Positions 9,433 through 18,980 of a DNA stretch of 29,877 bases are shown here, piece by piece (positions within the stretch are counted from its first letter, which is position 1; every line of letters begins with the position of its first letter). Source of the DNA: Chara braunii (Eukaryota; Streptophyta; Charophyceae; Charales; Characeae). The position numbers and the translations under genes are program-made. The stretch spans positions 2,321,755-2,351,631 of the forward strand of contig BFEA01000160.1 of the NCBI GenBank assembly GCA_003427395.1, read 5' to 3'. A model generated the notes under the pieces. It saw only the letters and a list, made by a program, of their open reading frames with translations. It was not told the DNA's origin and ran no database searches.

Positions 9433-10056
9433 GATTGTCTTGATGGGGTTATGCTTGTAGAAAACCGGCGAAGCAGGGCATGCAAGATGGTAGATCTGGT
9501 CAACTTCAAGAAGGATTGGCTCCACCACGTCATGCCTGATCAGCTCGAATCTTGGATTCTGCAGATTATGTGCAATGTTCTCTTTCCTTCCTGTGAAGAA
9601 ATTGTCCACGACAATGACTTCATCCCCTCTCTCAAGCAGCCTGTCAACCAGATGGCTTCCCACAAAACCTGCCCCTCCAGTCACCAACACCCGCTTCTTG
9701 GGGCTTGGAACAACCAAAGGCCTCCTCGATAGCCCGATCCCTAACGCCCCTCCTCCCAACTTCGCCTGATAAGCTGGCCTGAATACTTCAGCACTGTCCT
9801 CCCTAAAAGAAACCATAGAGACCTCGTCATTCACAGGACTACCGGTAGTCACGTCACTGCTCTGCACAGGTTCCCCTGTCTGTGCCATCATTACACTGGG
9901 AGAGAGAATTGAATTCATGGACACCATCCCGAACGCAATGATCATTCCAATGCAAACATACGTGATTCTATGCTCCCACAACGAGTTGATGGGCTTCATC
10001 AACCTTGTCCGCGATTTTTGGAGAGGAAGCAACTCCAAATTGCGGAATCCCCCCAT
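9433..10056 (-). CDS. UXS: UDP-glucuronic acid decarboxylase (UDP-xylose synthase), exon 1
   Basis: UXS converts UDP-glucuronate to UDP-xylose with bound NAD+, supplying xylose for cell-wall polysaccharides and glycoproteins. The 208 codons here give a short basic N-terminus (residues 1-30), one hydrophobic segment at about 32-52 ([15 protein letters not shown]), a variable stem to about 115, then the Rossmann start [14 protein letters not shown] with the GxxGxxG motif at 127-133. [11 protein letters not shown] begins at 151, and [11 protein letters not shown] and [10 protein letters not shown] follow. One N-terminal anchor points to a type II Golgi-membrane form rather than the soluble cytosolic form. 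The chosen ATG has A at -3 and G at +4. A 77-codon frame starting upstream at 10201 overlaps this start in another frame. The exon ends at Ile208, where a predicted AT-AC intron begins. The C-terminal half of the family, including YxxxK, is not in these exons, so the gene is partial here. Confidence 0.95.
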
Positions 10057-10399
10057 GTTTACAATCTTTGCTAACTACCACTTCGGCGCCCCGCACCTTA
10101 ACCCCCAGCCACCTATCCCTTCTATTCTCCCTTCGACAGAGCAGAAGACAGTGCACTCTGCACTCCGAAGCACGCAATCGATTTATCTTTTGCAGCTTCA
10201 AGATAACGTGATGGATTTGTTCTCCTTCTTGCTCTCTGTGCCTGCTGGAGTATCACGCTCATGCAGCACAACACTTGCAGCTGGTTGTTCTATCCGTCAA
10301 GAAGGGACAACCCTGTCCAAAGAGTTCAGGCCCAATAGAACAGACCACAGCACATAGACAAAACAAGGTCAGATCACAGGGCATCACAGTCACAGCCAG
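10057..10399 (-). other. Upstream region of UXS (5' UTR and promoter side)
   Basis: This DNA lies directly upstream of the UXS start on the minus strand. I see no convincing TATA box. An overlapping frame begins with ATG at 10201 and ends at 9968, inside exon 1. If transcription starts further upstream, this would be an upstream open frame. The transcription start is unknown. Confidence 0.35.
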
Positions 10400-10990
10400 C
10401 GACAAAGTGTCCTTAAACCACCACTACCTCGCGCACGTCGACAAAGTGTCCGTAAACTGGCAGTTTCCCATTTTTCTGAAGTTTTCGGGCGTCCGGCGGA
10501 GGGTTGGCAAAAACAAAGTGTTCAGGCCCCGTGGGCCCACTTAAAAAAAAAAAAAAAAGAAGAAGAAGGAGACGCTGCATCCCAACTGCTATGATGTCGG
10601 GGAAGGCCGTGACCAGGGCCATTGTCACAGTAGTACTTTCGAGAATGTATCCCGCCACTATTTTGGCTAGTAGGAAATGTTATGATTTTTTCTTTCTTTC
10701 TTTTGGTAGGGCCCTGCCAGCAAGGCAGGGCGCATTCGACAGACTGCTCTGACATCCTCACGGAAGGCATACTCACACTGCTACTTCTGGAATGTATCCA
10801 ACTGCTTTCCCGTCCACAGCGCAGTTTCAGTTTTTTTTCTTCTTCTTCTTCTCTCATGAATCTGACTGCACCACCGCTTACAGCCCTCACTGAGGGCATA
10901 CTCACACGAGTACTTCTGAGAACGTATCCAACTGCTATCGCGTCCAAAGCTTTGTTTTTTTTTGTTTTTTTTTTGTTCTTTTCTGGATGC
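10400..10990 (+). repeat. Degenerate tandem repeat, about 130-150 bp units
   Basis: Three related units centre on ATGTATCCCGCCAC (10645), ATGTATCCAACTGC (10792) and ACGTATCCAACTGC (10921). Each is preceded by a GTACTTTC- or CTACTTCTG-like block and GGGCATACTCACAC or a decayed form, and followed by poly-T or poly-A tracts. A smaller repeat, CGACAAAGTGTCC, occurs at 10400 and 10439. Frames across this area are shadows. Confidence 0.75.
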
Positions 10991-11320
10991 AACAGCCGTG
11001 ACGAAATCAGTTTTCTTGAGAGTACCAGAAAACAAAATATTTCTGGGACCCACGCTCGGCAAAACTCGGCGCGCAGTGAAGTTCAGGTTCGGCAAAAAAC
11101 AGCCTGGGAGGTAGCGGTGGCTTAAGAGCAGGCGAGCAAGGGGGGAGGGAGAGGAGATAAGTAACATGATGAAAAAAAAAGCAGCTAAAAAGGCTCACAG
11201 TGAAGCCACCCCTCCAGAACACGCTACTGTGCTGCATATCCCGACAGTGCAGCTTGACTAATCACAATGTTCCCATACTGTGCTGCATTTCCGACTAATC
11301 AAAATGTTCCCGACATAACA
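10991..11320. other. No recognisable gene
   Basis: Near 11231-11315 two imperfect copies of a segment with GTGCTGCAT, GACTAATCA and AATGTTCCC occur. Nothing else was recognised. Confidence 0.4.
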
Positions 11321-11336
11321 TAGTCAGGACCGACCG

Positions 11337-11425
<89 letters not shown>

Positions 11426-11472
11426 NACACACACAACTGTTCCTCGCACTTCATATGCGTCCGTCTCGACTG

Positions 11473-11521
<49 letters not shown>

Positions 11522-11572
11522 CTGTCTCTTATACACATCTAGATGTGTATAAAAAAAAGAGTCAGGACCGAC

Positions 11573-11600
<28 letters not shown>
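11321..11600. other. Assembly artefact: poly-A with an embedded Tn5/Nextera mate-pair junction adapter
   Basis: A 90-base poly-A ends in an undetermined base (n) at 11426. An AC-rich stretch, (GT)n and (GA)n follow, and then at 11522-11540 the exact 19-base Tn5 mosaic end ctgtctcttatacacatct, followed immediately by its inverse start agatgtgtat (11541-11550). This head-to-head pair is the Nextera mate-pair circularisation junction, not genomic DNA. The string agtcaggaccgac occurs on both sides (near 11321 and 11560), consistent with a faulty gap fill. Confidence 0.93.
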
Positions 11601-11604
<4 letters not shown>

Positions 11605-12785
11605 ACAAACCTTAATGAGAAAATCAGACAACTTTTACTTCCCCATTACATAAGCCGTGCATACCTTAAAAGTTAAAACCGGAAAACCAAAAAAAAGTTA
11701 AAAAAACAGGTTTCATCCACAAAAGCTTCCCAGACACGGGCACATGCTGTAAACGGGAATACCAATCAAAGTGCTCTCTTTCTCTAACCCAACAAAAAAA
11801 AGCCACTACTCTTCACCACTTCATATCGATTGCTGTCACTAAAGACCTTTTTCTTTTCCCCTTTTCAGGGTCAGTTTCACACATGCTTATCTGCTTGACC
11901 AAACAGGCTTCAATGCCTCAGTGAGAATCCACAGGAATTTGTAAAAAAAAAAAAAAAAAGAAGATTCCACAGGAACAGCTTCATCCTGGTATAAATCACA
12001 TACCCGCCCACGACGAGCATTCTGACAAATCACTTCCGTGGACCAAAAAAGGCACCATGCGAAGGCATTCCATCAAAAACTTCTGAACCCTTCTCACCAC
12101 CACACATTTCCACTTGAATCTGCCAAAGATCGCCTTCCCCTTACTAAACCCACTTTTAAACAACACCACCACTTCTGAGGCACTTTTCTCCCGGGCTGGG
12201 TGGAACGGCCTGCATGCCAAATAAGAGAAACAAACCGGTGCAGGCCTCCTTTTGCCTGGTGCCGCCAGCCATTTGCTCCAGAGGCTGCGCCCCAAAACTC
12301 GTGATGGAAGCCACATATTTTATTGTTTCACTGGGAAACGTACTGGTGGTTTACGCGATCTTCCCTTTTCATCCCTCCCCTCCCTTCGCCGTGCAGGCGT
12401 TTGTAATTCCAGGGCCGCCACATCAGAGTCGCTCCATACCAACATGGCAGTCCAAGCAGATGTATACTGGGTGTGAGGTTTGTGTATTATGTTAAATAGG
12501 TCCCAAGGATGAGGGGGTGGGTTCAAATCCCGTGAGTCAGCACGTGAGAGCCGCGGCCTACCAGACACTAGTAGCTGAATGCGAGTCGAACTTCCTATGG
12601 CAAAATCATAAAACCACAGCCTAGGCACGGGGCTTCCTGGCACTCTAGCATAACCGTTCACATGCCTCTTCACAGGTTTAGAGACTACCAACACATGACA
12701 TACCACCACCTCCACCGGCTCTATCGAATAGAACACCGATTCATAACCATCCCACCAAAGGGATTGACCAGGCAATGCACCACAG
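11601..12785. other. No recognisable gene
   Basis: Frames of 106 and 151 codons on the minus strand (11996-12316, 12320-12775) show no family signature. At about 12519-12533 a Pol III B-box-like GGTTCAAATCCCG is present, possibly a tRNA-derived fragment. A poly-A run is at 11943-11959. Confidence 0.4.
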
Positions 12786-13045
12786 CAGGTCGTGCAAGTG
12801 GATCCAGGCTGTGCTACTCTGGTCTACGAAGGACTAGGTTCAGCAGTTGAGCTCACAGTAGTAGCGAACACACAAGGTCCAGGTTCAACGTTTGCGCTCG
12901 ATACCCTGATGAGCTTGTGTAGCGATGATCCAGGCTGTGCTACTCTGGTCTACTCTGGTCTAGGTTCAACGTTTGAGCTCACAGTAGTAAGCGAGCTCAT
13001 GAATCGTAGCGAACACACAAGGTCTAGGTTCAACGTTTGAGCTCA
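12786..13045 (+). repeat. Degenerate tandem repeats around GATCCAGGCTGTGCTACTC
   Basis: GATCCAGGCTGTGCTACTC recurs near 12801 and 12928. The block AGGTTCAACGTTTG followed by AGCTCAC, and the block GTAGCGAACACACAAGGT, each occur two or three times. The array is shuffled rather than head-to-tail perfect. No coding function is inferred. Confidence 0.8.
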
Positions 13046-13101
13046 CTACTGTGATGAGCTTCCGTGTTCGCTACGATACGCACCTGCACAGCAGCAAAGG
13101 T

Positions 13102-13195
13102 ACGAATGTGTTCTCACACCCAAATAACATGCCGTCCTCCTTGTTTGCTGCACGAATGTGTTCTCGCACCCAAATAACATGCTGTCCTCCTCGTC
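13102..13195 (+). repeat. 50-bp tandem duplication
   Basis: ACGAATGTGTTCTC followed by CACCCAAATAACATGC and GTCCTCC occurs at 13102 and again at 13152 with two substitutions. Confidence 0.9.
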
Positions 13196-13389
13196 AAACA
13201 CATGTGCACAAAAAGTGCAAACAACCAAACAGGGGTCCTCTCTCGAGGCTGCATGGCCCCCCAGCCATACCTCACTGACCTATGAGCGTCCAAGGTTAAA
13301 CATTAAACGCTCCTCGTGAAACCATGTGTGGCAACGGCTGCATACCTGCGGCCCCACTGGACTGGCTCCAAACGCCCTGACTGGCGACA

Positions 13390-13409
13390 CCCCCCCCCCC
13401 CCCCCCCCC
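13390..13409 (+). repeat. Poly-C tract, 20 bases
   Basis: An uninterrupted C run (G run on the other strand). Length may be unreliable in short-read data. Confidence 0.9.
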
Positions 13410-14262
13410 ACCTTGCAAATGCCCTGTCAGGTTTTAGGCGTTATAACTGCACCCAAGAGCCACCGCTCAATTTCACTAGCTTAGCACCGAAAAAGCTGCA
13501 CCGTCCACATTACATGAGACGTCAACTCGAAAAGAGTTGCGGAGGGGCACCACCAATAGGGGTGTCAAACCTTTCTTCGTTTATAGAGGACCGTTGTAGC
13601 CCTCCAGACAACATAACTTCCGCTTTCTTTTGAACAAAACGTTTGACCCACAAGATGCTTTTTTTTTTTCCTTCTTTGGATTCCTCCCCACCTCCCCCAA
13701 AAGATTGCAGCTTTATGGCTGCTGCTCCACTTCAATTTTATAGGGTCACAAATCGAAAGCCAGACACCACCCACCAACCCCGAAATTGTGAGACTACCCT
13801 AGTGTCGAAGGCCGTGGGGCCCAGTGCTCAAGTTCTCCCAAATCCACCTCCCCTGTTTCCTCTCCTGCTATGTGCTATGTGTGCAGACGCCATGATGATA
13901 TGTAGGCAATCCATCCAGAACCACCAAAGAGAAAACAACATGCTTGAAATCTCCCCAGATTCTTCAATTTCGACCATAGATTCTGAAGATCAAAGGACAG
14001 CAACCAAAAATTCGGCGCGAGTGTGACCCTGATCCTTGATCCCGGAAGAGAGAGGGATCCACAATTTTTTTCCCAAACCACATTCCTCGCTCCAAAAAAG
14101 TGTACAGGATCCGTCCTAGACTCTATTGCATGGGATTTTCACGGTTCGAAAACAGAAGGGTCGAAGTTCATTGGTCAGTTATACGTCAGTCTGTTCGTTT
14201 CTTCAGCGCCACGGCCGTCTAGCTTCTTTTTTTTTTTTTTCTGTCGCCTACAATCCCATGTA
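13410..14262. other. No recognisable gene
   Basis: Only short frames without family signatures; poly-T tracts at 13651-13670 and 14226-14240. Confidence 0.4.
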
Positions 14263-14428
14263 GGGTCTCGCCGCATGGCACACGAAACGAAACCGAAACG
14301 AGTGCATCTGCCACGAAAGGTGGCAAAATACAGTCGTTACTATTTATAACAAACCGATGAACCTGGCCATTTTCTGCAGGAAGATGCACTCATTTCGTTT
14401 CTCGTTTCATGTCCCGTGCGCGACGCCC
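14263..14428. mobile_element. Palindromic MITE, copy 1
   Basis: The element starts GGGTCTCGCCGCATGGCACA and ends with the approximate reverse complement (TGTCCCGTGCGCGACGCCC). Imperfect arms of about 50 bp include ACGAAACGAAACCG against CGTTTCTCGTTTC. The centre carries GGTGGCAAAATACA and CCTGGCCATTTTCTGC. A close copy lies at 14576. No transposase is present. Confidence 0.78.
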
Positions 14429-14575
14429 TTAAGAGTAACGTTAGACACTCCTTGAGAACCCGGTCTGCGAGAAAGTGGCATCCTTCCTCCCATCTTGAGA
14501 CGGAATCCTCGAAAAAAAAATATGAAAACGATCTCTAAGGACTGGCTCTTGAGCTTCAAGCATTCCCCAGGCAAA

Positions 14576-14743
14576 GGGTCTCGCCGCACGGCACACGAAA
14601 CGAAAACGAAACGAGTGCATCTGCCCACGAAAGGTGGCAAAATACACTCGTTTCTATTTATAGCAAACCGATGAACCTGGCCATTTTCTGCAGGAAGATG
14701 CACTCGTTTCGTTTTTCTTTTCGTGTCCCGTGCGGCGACGCCC
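14576..14743. mobile_element. Palindromic MITE, copy 2
   Basis: Nearly the same sequence as 14263-14428, same orientation, 313 bp away. Its arms (GGGTCTCGCCGCACGGCACA versus TGTCCCGTGCGGCGACGCCC) match each other better than in copy 1, so it may be younger or less decayed. Confidence 0.8.
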
Positions 14744-15183
14744 AAAATGTTCTGATTTTTAAAGAACCTTGCCCGGTTCTCTGAAATTTCCAAGGACGGA
14801 CACGAGGGAGTGGAGAGACCATCATCCAAATTTGATTGTAGTGGTGGCCTATTGGATGAAAGTCTGAAGCACAGCTTTACGCTTTACCTTTCTTTCTTCT
14901 TTCAAATGCAAACTTTCTCGAGGAGGATCCGGACTTGCAACAGACTTTCAAGGACGAGTGGAACTAGGACGCAACGCAAAAATCCTTGAAACGGCAAGGG
15001 CTTGTCCTCCTTGAAACTCAGCTAATTCTTTTAGGCCCAGCCACTTCAATTGCCTGTCGAACCTGAACAGGATGGCCTATCAGGCCGTTTTTATTGTCAT
15101 TAAAGTACTACGGGGAACCCCATAGCAGCCACATCCGTGTTCAAGCCTCCAGCAACGGGACATGTGGGTGCTGCACCCACTAG
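14744..15183. other. No recognisable gene
   Basis: Short frames only; no RNA gene or repeat copy was recognised. Confidence 0.35.
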
Positions 15184-15668
15184 CAGGTGGGCGATACTCC
15201 TGCTACAGCAGGTGGGCGATACCAGCCAGGGGTCAGCCAGTAGCAGCATCAGGACCGATGCTGCTTCGATGGGCCAGTCGCTGTGCCTTCCCTTCGGTCC
15301 CCTCTCCCCTCTACGAATATCAGCAGTCTCCGCTCGATGCCACTCGGGGGGACTAAGGAGTGTGACTAACGAGACCCTTAGCTCTCTCAAGAACAGCGGT
15401 CTCCGCTCAATGCCACTCGGGGGGACTAAGGACTGTCTAACGAGACCCTTTACTCTCAAGAAAATAATATGGTAGGCCCGCAGGTGGGCAATACCGGCCT
15501 GCAATCCAGCAGGTAGCATCAGGACCGAGCTTCTTCAATGGGCCAGTAGCTGTGCCTCCCATTCGGTCCCCCCTCCCCCCTACGACGAACATCAGCAGTA
15601 GCAGTCTCTGCTCAATGCCGCTCGGGGGGACAAAAGAGTGTCTAACGAGACCCTTACTCTGAAGAAAC
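15184..15668 (+). repeat. Nested tandem repeat
   Basis: The motif CAGGTGGGCGATAC (or CAATAC) occurs at 15184, 15208 and 15481. A 73-bp unit starting CAGCAGTCTCCGCTC and containing GCCACTCGGGGGGACTAAGGA and CTAACGAGACCCTTA occurs at 15321, 15394 and, diverged, near 15595. The larger block, including GGGCCAGT, CTGTGCCT and TTCGGTCCC, is itself duplicated. Confidence 0.85.
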
Positions 15669-16030
15669 TGGGGACGAAGGATTGTCCCATGCCTGCCATG
15701 GGTTCAGCCAATTGGATTGGTGGGGCCACGTGGGGACGCCTCCCTTTCTCCTTGGAGAGGCAACGCTAATTACCCCACATTGCGTCTAACAGTGTTACTT
15801 CCATCCTATCCATTTTATCCATCCGCTAGAGGAACCACGCCTCAGGTTAGCAGAACGAGGAGGGGTGCTCTTTTTCAACTCAGCCATTGGATTGACAATC
15901 CGACGGCAACGGCTACAGGCGTCTTTCTCTGCCTGCAGGGACTGTCGGTTCATTTTTTCCACAAGCACTTTTTCTTGTATCCATCTCATTCAATCAAAAT
16001 TCAAACTCGGGACTTTGTCCACATGGGCTG
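15669..16030. other. No recognisable gene
   Basis: Nothing recognised apart from two short TTGGATTG-containing segments (15711, 15888). Confidence 0.35.
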
Positions 16031-16270
16031 TTTTTTTTTTTTTTGTGTGTGTGTGTGGGGGGGGGGGGGGGGGGGGAAAGAGAGAGTTCCATGACCATGA
16101 GAACCGATAGGAATTGCATTTATACCGAGTCCCAGTGCCCCATCGTGCATGTTTACCCCATAAATGCTGTGGAAATTGTTTGCTTGCCCACCCCAGTCCG
16201 TGGTTGGTACCTGCGAGTCGCAGTTATTCCCAACTACCACGAATTATGAATATAGACATACCCGGGACCA

Positions 16271-16355
<85 letters not shown>

Positions 16356-16470
16356 CGCTCTTAGATAGAGACAAATTGGAAGGGGCAAGGGGGATGGAGT
16401 TGCTTTCCACGCCATGACATTCACCCCAGTTCCAGCCTGTGTGCGTGTCTGCACACGCTCAGGCAAGGGA

Positions 16471-16507
<37 letters not shown>
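16031..16507 (+). repeat. Microsatellite cluster: poly-T/(GT)n/poly-G, (CT)n, (GA)n
   Basis: Poly-T then (GT)n then a G run at 16031-16076, a (CT)n array at 16274-16352 and a (GA)n array at about 16473-16507. The CT array followed 120 bp later by a GA array could form an inverted-repeat hairpin. Frames through these are artefacts. Confidence 0.92.
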
Positions 16508-16510
<3 letters not shown>

Positions 16511-16779
16511 CATTGTGGCGAAAGGGTCAACGAGTATGAGCGCCATTTGCGATAACCGGTAGTTGGGTATGCCAACAAGTTTGTCGGTTCCAGACCCTCA
16601 AGTCTGGAACCGGGGGCAACCATAGAATGGCACAGGGGAAAGGGAGGTCCGAAGAGAAAGTTGAATGGGTCCCGATTACAGACGCGACTATGGGCGTTCT
16701 TCCAGGCTACACGGGCAAACACTTCCCACCTTCAAAGTGGGTGCAGATGAAATATTCCCTTTTCTTTTGCAGAGGGGGT

Positions 16780-16960
16780 ATCCCTTCCCTTATAACATTA
16801 TCACCTATTTTCATCTGACTCCTTCAGGATTCGAACTCGTGCGCTGTACAGCCACATTGACTTCCCATAAGAGCAGGATTTGAGCTCTCGTGTGCTGACA
16901 CGAATTTTCACAAGCAAGTGGCGGCGGTACATCTCCGACCTGACTTCCCATAAGAGCAGC
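16780..16960 (-). mobile_element. tRNA-derived SINE fragments, tandem
   Basis: On the minus strand two B-box-like motifs occur: GAGCTCAAATCCTG near 16885-16872 and GAGTTCGAATCCTG near 16841-16828, with an A-box-like GTGGCTGTACAG just upstream of the second. GACTTCCCATAAGAGCAG (+ strand) is duplicated at 16859 and 16942. The sequence beyond the second B box (TCAGATGA, then TAATGTTAT) resembles the SINE at 23990-24095. These are retroposon pieces, not functional tRNA genes; the cloverleaf is not complete. Confidence 0.55.
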
Positions 16961-16969
16961 AAACCATGC

Positions 16970-17100
16970 TGGAAATCGGGTCCAGCGTCCCTGTAAAGTA
17001 CATTTAAAATGCAACTGCTAGTGGTGTCTGATCATATCAGCACCCCTAGCAGCCGTTCGGGCTGTTTCATAAAATAAAAAATAAAAAATAAAATAAAAAA
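16970..17100 (+). mobile_element. 131-bp retroposed element with perfect 18-bp target duplication
   Basis: The element is bounded by aagagcagcaaaccatgc at 16952-16969 and again at 17101-17118, a perfect 18-bp target-site duplication. It ends in an A-rich (AAAAT)n tail, the signature of LINE-driven retroposition. Inside, 17009-17048 forms a strong hairpin (CTGCTAG ... CTAGCAG with further paired bases). The GATCATATCAGCAC segment resembles the 5' part of 5S rRNA, GATCATACCAGCAC. It has no coding capacity. The source RNA is unidentified. Confidence 0.85.
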
Positions 17101-17118
17101 AAGAGCAGCAAACCATGC

Positions 17119-17710
17119 CTTGAGAGACCGTAGGTAGGTCACTCCACGACGCCAATCCAACGACCAGACGCCTAATTACAGCGCATTGGGCGAGACGGAC
17201 TTGCAATTTCACGACCGGCGAAGGCTGTTATGGAAACAGTCGCTCGTCCCCCTCTTAGCCCACCCCAGACTTTCAGGGTAATATAGAAAGGGAATATACC
17301 TATACGCTAGTAGCTAACAAGTGGACCCGCCGCAGCAAAGCTGCGGCACAGAAGAGGGGGCGTGAGGACAGGCAGGCAGGGAGGGCAGCAAGCAAATATG
17401 CAGATGCAGACGAGGGCTGGCCCAAAAAAAAAAAAAAACAGTAGCGAGGCTCTTGGAAAGGAATTTCTTAAATCATAATTGGAGGTAAGCAAGAGAGAGG
17501 ACCAGCAGATTCGGCAAATGCAAAAAAAATGGTTTTCACGCAAGGCAGGGAGGGATTTAATAAAAAAAAAAAAGGCCAGGCTCAGCTGTACCACCCTCCC
17601 AATGGAATCAGATGACACAAAATAACTCTGAATTAACTTGCGGCCGATCAGCTCAAAGGCAATATCTGTAGGCCGTCGCCTTTTATTAAAGGCAAAGAAT
17701 AAGAGGTTTC
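17119..17710. other. No recognisable gene
   Basis: A perfect small stem-loop, CCGCAGC-AAA-GCTGCGG, lies at 17330-17346. Poly-A runs occur at about 17424 and 17561. No coding region was recognised. Confidence 0.4.
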
Positions 17711-17749
17711 ATGTCGGGATCTCATGTCGGGATCTCATGCCGGGATCTC
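17711..17749 (+). repeat. 13-bp tandem repeat, three units
   Basis: ATGTCGGGATCTC, ATGTCGGGATCTC and ATGCCGGGATCTC are joined directly. Confidence 0.95.
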
Positions 17750-17809
17750 ACGGACAATCAGGGATTGACAATGCATGAAGCCCCGATAGTAACTGAACAT
17801 CGACCTTAC

Positions 17810-17815
17810 ACTCCT

Positions 17816-17846
<31 letters not shown>

Positions 17847-18727
17847 ATCATCATCATCATCCTTTCCCTCCTCTTCCCTCGACCTTCTGCTTCTCTTCCT
17901 CCTCTCCCCCCCTCCTCCTCCTCCACTTTCTCTCACCTGCGCCGTCTCTCCCAAAAGCCAAGGCCGATCATTCGACGAAACGTGAATGGGCGTGACGTTG
18001 GAAAATGACCCCCGGGGGAGGAAGGGGAGGGGCAGTGGAGGAGGAGGTTGAAAAAGACACGAGATGGAGTTTGACGTGGACGGTGGAAAATGACGGTCAA
18101 GATAATGATGATGATGATGATGATTAGGCATAAGAGAGGAGGAGGGAAGAGGAGAAGAGGAGGATGGAGGCAAGAGGAGACCGGAGCAAGGAGCAGCGGG
18201 AGTGGAAGAAGAAGCAGGACCGGGAGGATGAGGAGGAGACGGAGGTGAGGAGAGGAGCGGGAATGGCAGGAGGACCAGGAAGCGGAGGATTGGGAGCGGG
18301 AGGAAGAGGACAATGAGGAGGAGTTGAGGAACCGGATAAAGCGAAGGAACTGGAAGAGGAAGAGGAAGAGGAGGAGGAGGGAGGGAAGAGGAGATCGTAC
18401 CAAGGAGTAGAGGAGAAGTGGGGGGAGGAAAAAGAGCGGGACGGGTAGGAGTGGGAGTGGCAGGAAGAGAGCGGGAGCGGGAGCGGGAGCGGGAGCCGGA
18501 GCGGGAGCGTGAGCGGGAGCCGGAGCGGGAGCGGGTGGAGCGGGAGCGGGAGGAGTGGGAGAGGGGGGAGGAGTGGGAGAGGGAGGAGAACCTGGAAGAG
18601 GAGGAGAGCGCGGGAGGAGGACGAGGTGAGGAAGCCGAGGATGCGGAGGAAGCGGAGAAAGAGGAGGAGACGGAGGAAGTGGAGGAGGAAGAAGAGGAAG
18701 AAGAGGAAGACGAGGAGGAGGCGGGAT
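17810..18727 (+). repeat. Pyrimidine tract then long purine tract, strongly strand-asymmetric
   Basis: From 17810 to 17935 the + strand is almost all C/T (CTCCTC and ATC arrays). From about 18005 to 18727 it is almost all G/A, with (ATG)n at 18103-18124, GAGCGG arrays at about 18466-18560 and GAGGAG/GAAGAG arrays after that. The opposite-polarity tracts could pair as a long imperfect hairpin or form triplex DNA. Long frames through the block on both strands (up to 465 codons) are Ser/Pro/Leu-, Arg- or Glu-rich low-complexity translations, not genes. Confidence 0.9.
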
Positions 18728-18819
18728 GAGATATCCCTTGAACCTGGAATGGTAGAAAAAATATTAGCATCGCCCCTGCGAAAGGACGACACAGAAAAAT
18801 CGAGAGATGGTCGAAATTA
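18728..18819 (+). ncRNA. U6 snRNA-derived copy A (defective)
   Basis: U6 is the catalytic-core RNA of the major spliceosome. The segment matches U6 from the CCTTG stem region through ATTAGCATCGCCCCTGCG to AAATCGAGAGATGG. The invariant ACAGAGA box is altered to AGAAAAA, while the AGC triad in ATTAGCAT remains. It follows a purine-rich block and has no recognisable Pol III promoter, so it is a repeat-borne pseudogene. Confidence 0.85.
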
Positions 18820-18852
18820 AGGGGAAAAAACAGAGATCGAACATGAGGGCGC

Positions 18853-18980
18853 TGAGGAGGAGGAGGCGGTGAGGAAGCGAAGGACACGCGGAGGAAGCAG
18901 AGAAAGCGGAGGAGGAGGTGGAGGAAGCGGAGGAGGAGGAGGAGGAGGAAGAGGAAGAGGAGCAGGAGCAGGAGTCGGGA
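18853..18980 (+). repeat. Purine-rich lead of the second U6-bearing unit
   Basis: This GAGGAG-rich stretch follows the same order of sub-motifs as 18604-18727 (GTGAGGAAGC, then GGAGGAAGC, then GAGAAAG). With the U6 copy behind it, it forms a second copy of a unit of about 253 bp. Confidence 0.8.

Noticed and set aside
9397-9732. Plus-strand 111-codon frame
   Set aside because: It is the shadow of UXS exon 1 on the opposite strand.
11299-11676. Frames through the poly-A and GT/GA region
   Set aside because: They encode homopolymers and the known peptide translation of the Nextera mosaic end; an artefact.
12320-12775. 151-codon minus-strand frame
   Set aside because: No family signature; it spans a Pol III B-box-like sequence and is probably repeat-derived.
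17330-17346. Perfect GC-rich stem-loop as a terminator
   Set aside because: In a eukaryotic context with no adjacent gene and no following T run, there is no reason to call it a terminator.
18418-18820. Arg/Glu-rich plus-strand frames resembling splicing-factor-like RE repeats
   Set aside because: They come from GAGCGG and GAGGAG arrays and continue into a U6-like sequence; no conserved domain or splice context.
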